64,000 nt of DNA from Cucumis sativus (Eukaryota; Streptophyta; Magnoliopsida; Cucurbitales; Cucurbitaceae), in the NCBI RefSeq assembly GCF_000004075.3, contig NC_026657.2, positions 12,214,001-12,278,000 of the forward strand. Direction: 5' to 3'. Position numbers and translations under genes: made by a program. Numbering within the stretch: the stretch's first letter is position 1; each line of letters begins with the position of its first letter. The notes beneath the pieces are model-generated. The model ran no database searches, had not been told where the DNA came from, and saw only the letters and a program-made list of their open reading frames with translations. Of this stretch, positions 61,178 through 64,000 are shown piece after piece.

Positions 61178-64000
61178 TCACAACATTCTGTTATGTGCTT
61201 CAATCATTGATACTTTCTCCTGCAGAAATAAAGTTGGAAAAGGGAAAATGGAAGTAAATAAATCAATCACTTCCTAAAAGGATTAAGTGCTTGTTTGGAA
61301 AGACTTTCAAAGTCTAAAAATTGTTTTTCTTTAAGCATTTCGAAAGTCATCTCAAACCGACACTAAAAAGATGGTGTGAATTGCAATCTAAAGAACTGGG
61401 AGAGAGAGAGAGACCTCGTTTTGTATGTTGTTTTCAGAAGGGAACCAATGCATGAGAACCCCTAAATTTAGAACGGCAGGAATCAATTTGAACAGAAGAG
61501 GGGTGGTCACCTGTGCAACGTAACATTTAGACTTTAAACACATTAGAATGCATAACAGACAGTTCCGCTTCCCCTCTCTCACCATAAGAGCAGGAAAGTA
61601 CATCAGAGTACAAAGGCAATCATAACTCACCAGACTAAGTGCCGTTGTTCCAAGAAGAAGAAGATAAACCTTCCCCTGAGTAGGAGGAATAAGAAAGAGT
61701 ATAAATTACTGCCACTATTGCTCAAGTAATGAATCGAATAAAAATTATACGAAATCATTCAGATGCATAAAGGAGAAAAATGAAGATGGCCTATTCGGGG
61801 GAAACTACATTCCTAAAAGTACTCAAGAGGAAGTTGTTAGGGGCAATATTTATTATTTTATCTTTGTACTTTATGTTCGTGTGGCCAAATATAGCAATGA
61901 AATCTCTTGGTCTACTATTGCAAGAATGTTAAATAAACGCCTAAGGCTGAGACTCATTACTACATGCAGAGTTTTGTTAAGGCTTGAAACTTCACGCTCG
62001 GAACTAAAAACATGATATGTCAAGGTCTGTCGACGTATTTTGTTTTCGTGTCACATAAGATATGAGGAAGCTGGAGAGAGAGAGAGAGAGTGAGATAACC
62101 CCAATGAGATGAAGGTTTGAAGCACGGCTTAGGAGGACAAAAGCAAATTCTCCAATTTGAGCAAGCATGACCCCGACCTAAGAGTTAAGGTAAATATCAA
62201 GATTAGAAAATCATGAAACTATTTTCTTCATAAAAAATCAGTAAGCAAGCCTACCTGGAAAGAAGTCCTAATACCGTATCCAAATGCCTTTGCAACAATG
62301 GTAGCAACTGCTGTCTTGACAAACACAACCAGCATTACAGACGCTAGCAAAATGTCCAAATGGCTCCACAGAAAATGTACATGAATGAGCATTCCAATAC
62401 TTGAAAGGAACAAAGCTGCAAACAAATTGCGGATTGGTTCCACCTATAAAGAAAGAGACCGTCAAACTTTAACCTTCACACCAATTTAATAGCCCAATGT
62501 TAGAAGAAATATGCCGCTAGAAGATAAAATGACAATTGCAGCATGACAACATCTACAAAATTGTAGCAACCTGATCACTCCTTTCCTGACACTATAGTAC
62601 ACTTTATATTACTTAATATAACTTGAACCCAACTTGACAAGCATAAAATTACAGCTTGCCACTCTTACTTTTGGACAACCCAGAGTGGCATGAAGATTTT
62701 TAGAAATATATACTAAAGATAGAAATCTTTGTCCATGAATCATCACAACGCACACAAGTCAAGAAACTAGCAGCATGCATTATCATTGGAATACCTGATC
62801 TAAAGTATGTTGACCGAAGTCAGTGGTAGATACCATAACTCCAGCTACAAAGGAACCCAACTCAAGACTGAGGCCCAGCTTATCACTGCACTGAAAAAAG
62901 TTTTAAAAAAATGCACAAGAATTAATTTGGTTTCAATATGCAAATACAAAGCAATATATTGCAGTTTATGTCATGTTGCACCAATTCAGCAATCCAGAAA
63001 GAGGTCAGATCCAACTTTTCAAAGAAAACCTATGGCTATTATATAAATCTATTAAAGCCTTCTATATAAATATTACTCGGGACTTTTCCAAATTCAATAT
63101 CAAGACCTTCAAATGCAGATCTAATTATTCTAATAAAAAAGAAATTAACAAAACACATATAGTACCACCAGAGAAATATTAGCATATATTAGGCAGAGAC
63201 AGTAAAAGTAATAAAAAAAACCAATTTCTTTCCCAGATTTTCTACCTTCCAGGCATGCATATCACTTATTCTTCCCCATATTCTCAATGTCTTCAGACCT
63301 CTCAATCCAATATCCACTATCACAGACGTTGATTACTAAGTAACCTCAAGGAGAAATCCTCCAAGAACCAGAATTGTGGATCTCTTATTAGAATGAATAA
63401 TGTGCTTCATACAAAAGGAGAAGACTCCTATTTATAGAGTTATATTACAACTAGGGGTAAAAAGGAAATTAACCTAGAATATTACCTAATTACCCAATTA
63501 ACCCTTAGTCTTCTAACATCAAACGTTGCATTTCCTTAATCCATTACCTAAATTCAAGCTTCTCACCAAACTCATAATGGATCAACTTAAATTCTAATCT
63601 TCAGTCTTCAGTGTTTACAGTCGTCATCTATAGTCGGTATATAAAATAGAAGTATAGAACAGTAGGTAGAAATAGTCAAATTTAACGATATCATGTACTC
63701 TTTGCTGCTACTGTGAAGGGATTATCCATTAAAGAACATTTAGTGCTGCTACTGTGAAGGGATTATCCACTAAAGAGCATTTAGTAGTCAAATCAATTTT
63801 ATAATGATGCATACTGGCTCAATGGCATCATTGATCAATCTAAAATAGACAGTAAACGAGGTAAAAAAACTGATAAATAACTCAACAACAAACAAGAATC
63901 ATCTATCAATGTCAGGTTGGATCAAAAAGTAGCTAGGGCATGCAAAATTAGACATGTGGCTTTACCCAAGCAGACAGCAAGCAGAATGCCACAGCAGCAA
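61178..64000 (-). CDS. KEA5: K+ efflux antiporter of the KEA4/5/6 clade, C-terminal part
   Basis: Seven exons are visible: 64000-63966 (continues outside), 62890-62795, 62443-62255, 62177-62100, 61675-61631, 61510-61415, 61219-61178. The encoded C-terminus reads SDKLGLSLELGSFVAGVM, EPIRNLFAALFLSSIGMLI, AQIGEFAFVLLSRASNLH, LLLLGTTALSL and TTPLLFKLIPAVLNLG, ending with a short hydrophilic tail (EKVSMIEAHNRML). These are the last membrane helices of a CPA2-family monovalent cation/proton antiporter. KEA4-6 lack the plastid extension and KTN domain of KEA1-3 and work in Golgi/endosomal membranes, where they adjust lumenal pH and K+. The last exon is only 14 codons and is supported by its match to the family tail. 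The donor before it (GAG/GTCTCT) is weak, and readthrough would give a different short tail. Confidence 0.9.
63330..63521 (-). mobile_element. Short solo LTR (TRIM-like) in a KEA intron
   Basis: A 192-bp insert begins TG and ends CA on both strands (minus-strand reading TGATGTTAGAAG...TAGTAATCA). It contains a TATA-type CTCTATAAATAGGAG followed by leader-like sequence, and is flanked by GACGT (63325-63329) and AACGT (63522-63526), a 5-bp target duplication with one mismatch. The equivalent intron position in the KEA pseudogene lacks it. Confidence 0.65.
63704..63785. repeat. 41-bp tandem duplication, two copies
   Basis: Units starting GCTGCTACTGTGAAGGG at 63704 and 63745, with two or so differences, in a KEA intron. 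Confidence 0.85.

Noticed and set aside
1-64000. tRNA, rRNA and CRISPR arrays
   Set aside because: Scanned for T-loop GTTCRANNC contexts and regular spaced repeats. Candidates such as 26832 and 32863 lack the rest of a tRNA. Tandem repeats present are short and adjacent, without spacers.

Overview
The window is nuclear DNA from a flowering plant, almost certainly a dicot. Genes carry GT-AG introns, intergenic DNA is very AT-rich, and the proteins belong to plant-only or plant-expanded families (AHL, MAP65, chloroplast ClpT, PSI/DUF668, A20/AN1 stress-associated proteins, a P-class pentatricopeptide repeat protein, an ACS10/12-type aminotransferase, a KEA antiporter). General feel suggests a cucurbit, but nothing in the sequence proves this. 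Exon boundaries were worked out by hand from splice signals, reading frame and family similarity. Every multi-exon model given closes in frame.

Left part (1-31.2 kb): an AT-hook/PPC DNA-binding protein (minus, runs off the left edge) and a 12-exon MAP65-3/PLEIADE-like gene (minus, 730 aa). A 6.5-kb AT-rich gap follows, with LTR-like remnants in inverted orientation. Next is a six-exon chloroplast ClpT gene (plus, 234 aa), then about 10 kb with no convincing gene, then a two-exon DUF3475/DUF668 protein (plus, 471 aa).

Middle part (35-52 kb): a young, rearranging cluster of three intronless A20/AN1 zinc-finger (SAP) genes on the minus strand. The middle gene is a visible hybrid: its 3' part and downstream flank match the right copy, and its 5' part and upstream flank match the left copy. 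Between middle and right copies lie a decayed LINE tail, one CACTA-transposon end, and the flanks of a fourth SAP copy whose coding region is gone. To the right is a decayed partial copy of the KEA gene.

Right part (52-64 kb): an intronless PPR gene (822 aa), a four-exon ACS10/12-like aminotransferase (510 aa) and the 3' half of a KEA4/5/6-type K+ efflux antiporter that runs off the right edge, all on the minus strand.

The genes are not an operon and do not form one pathway. From memory, AHL, MAP65-3, DUF668, ACS12 and KEA5 have Arabidopsis counterparts in the same order in a short stretch of chromosome 5 (At5g51590 to At5g51710). The SAP cluster, ClpT and PPR genes look like lineage-specific interruptions of an old conserved block. 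No wholly new system was found. The most informative features are the chimeric SAP gene with its duplication and deletion breakpoints, and the KEA gene/pseudogene pair.
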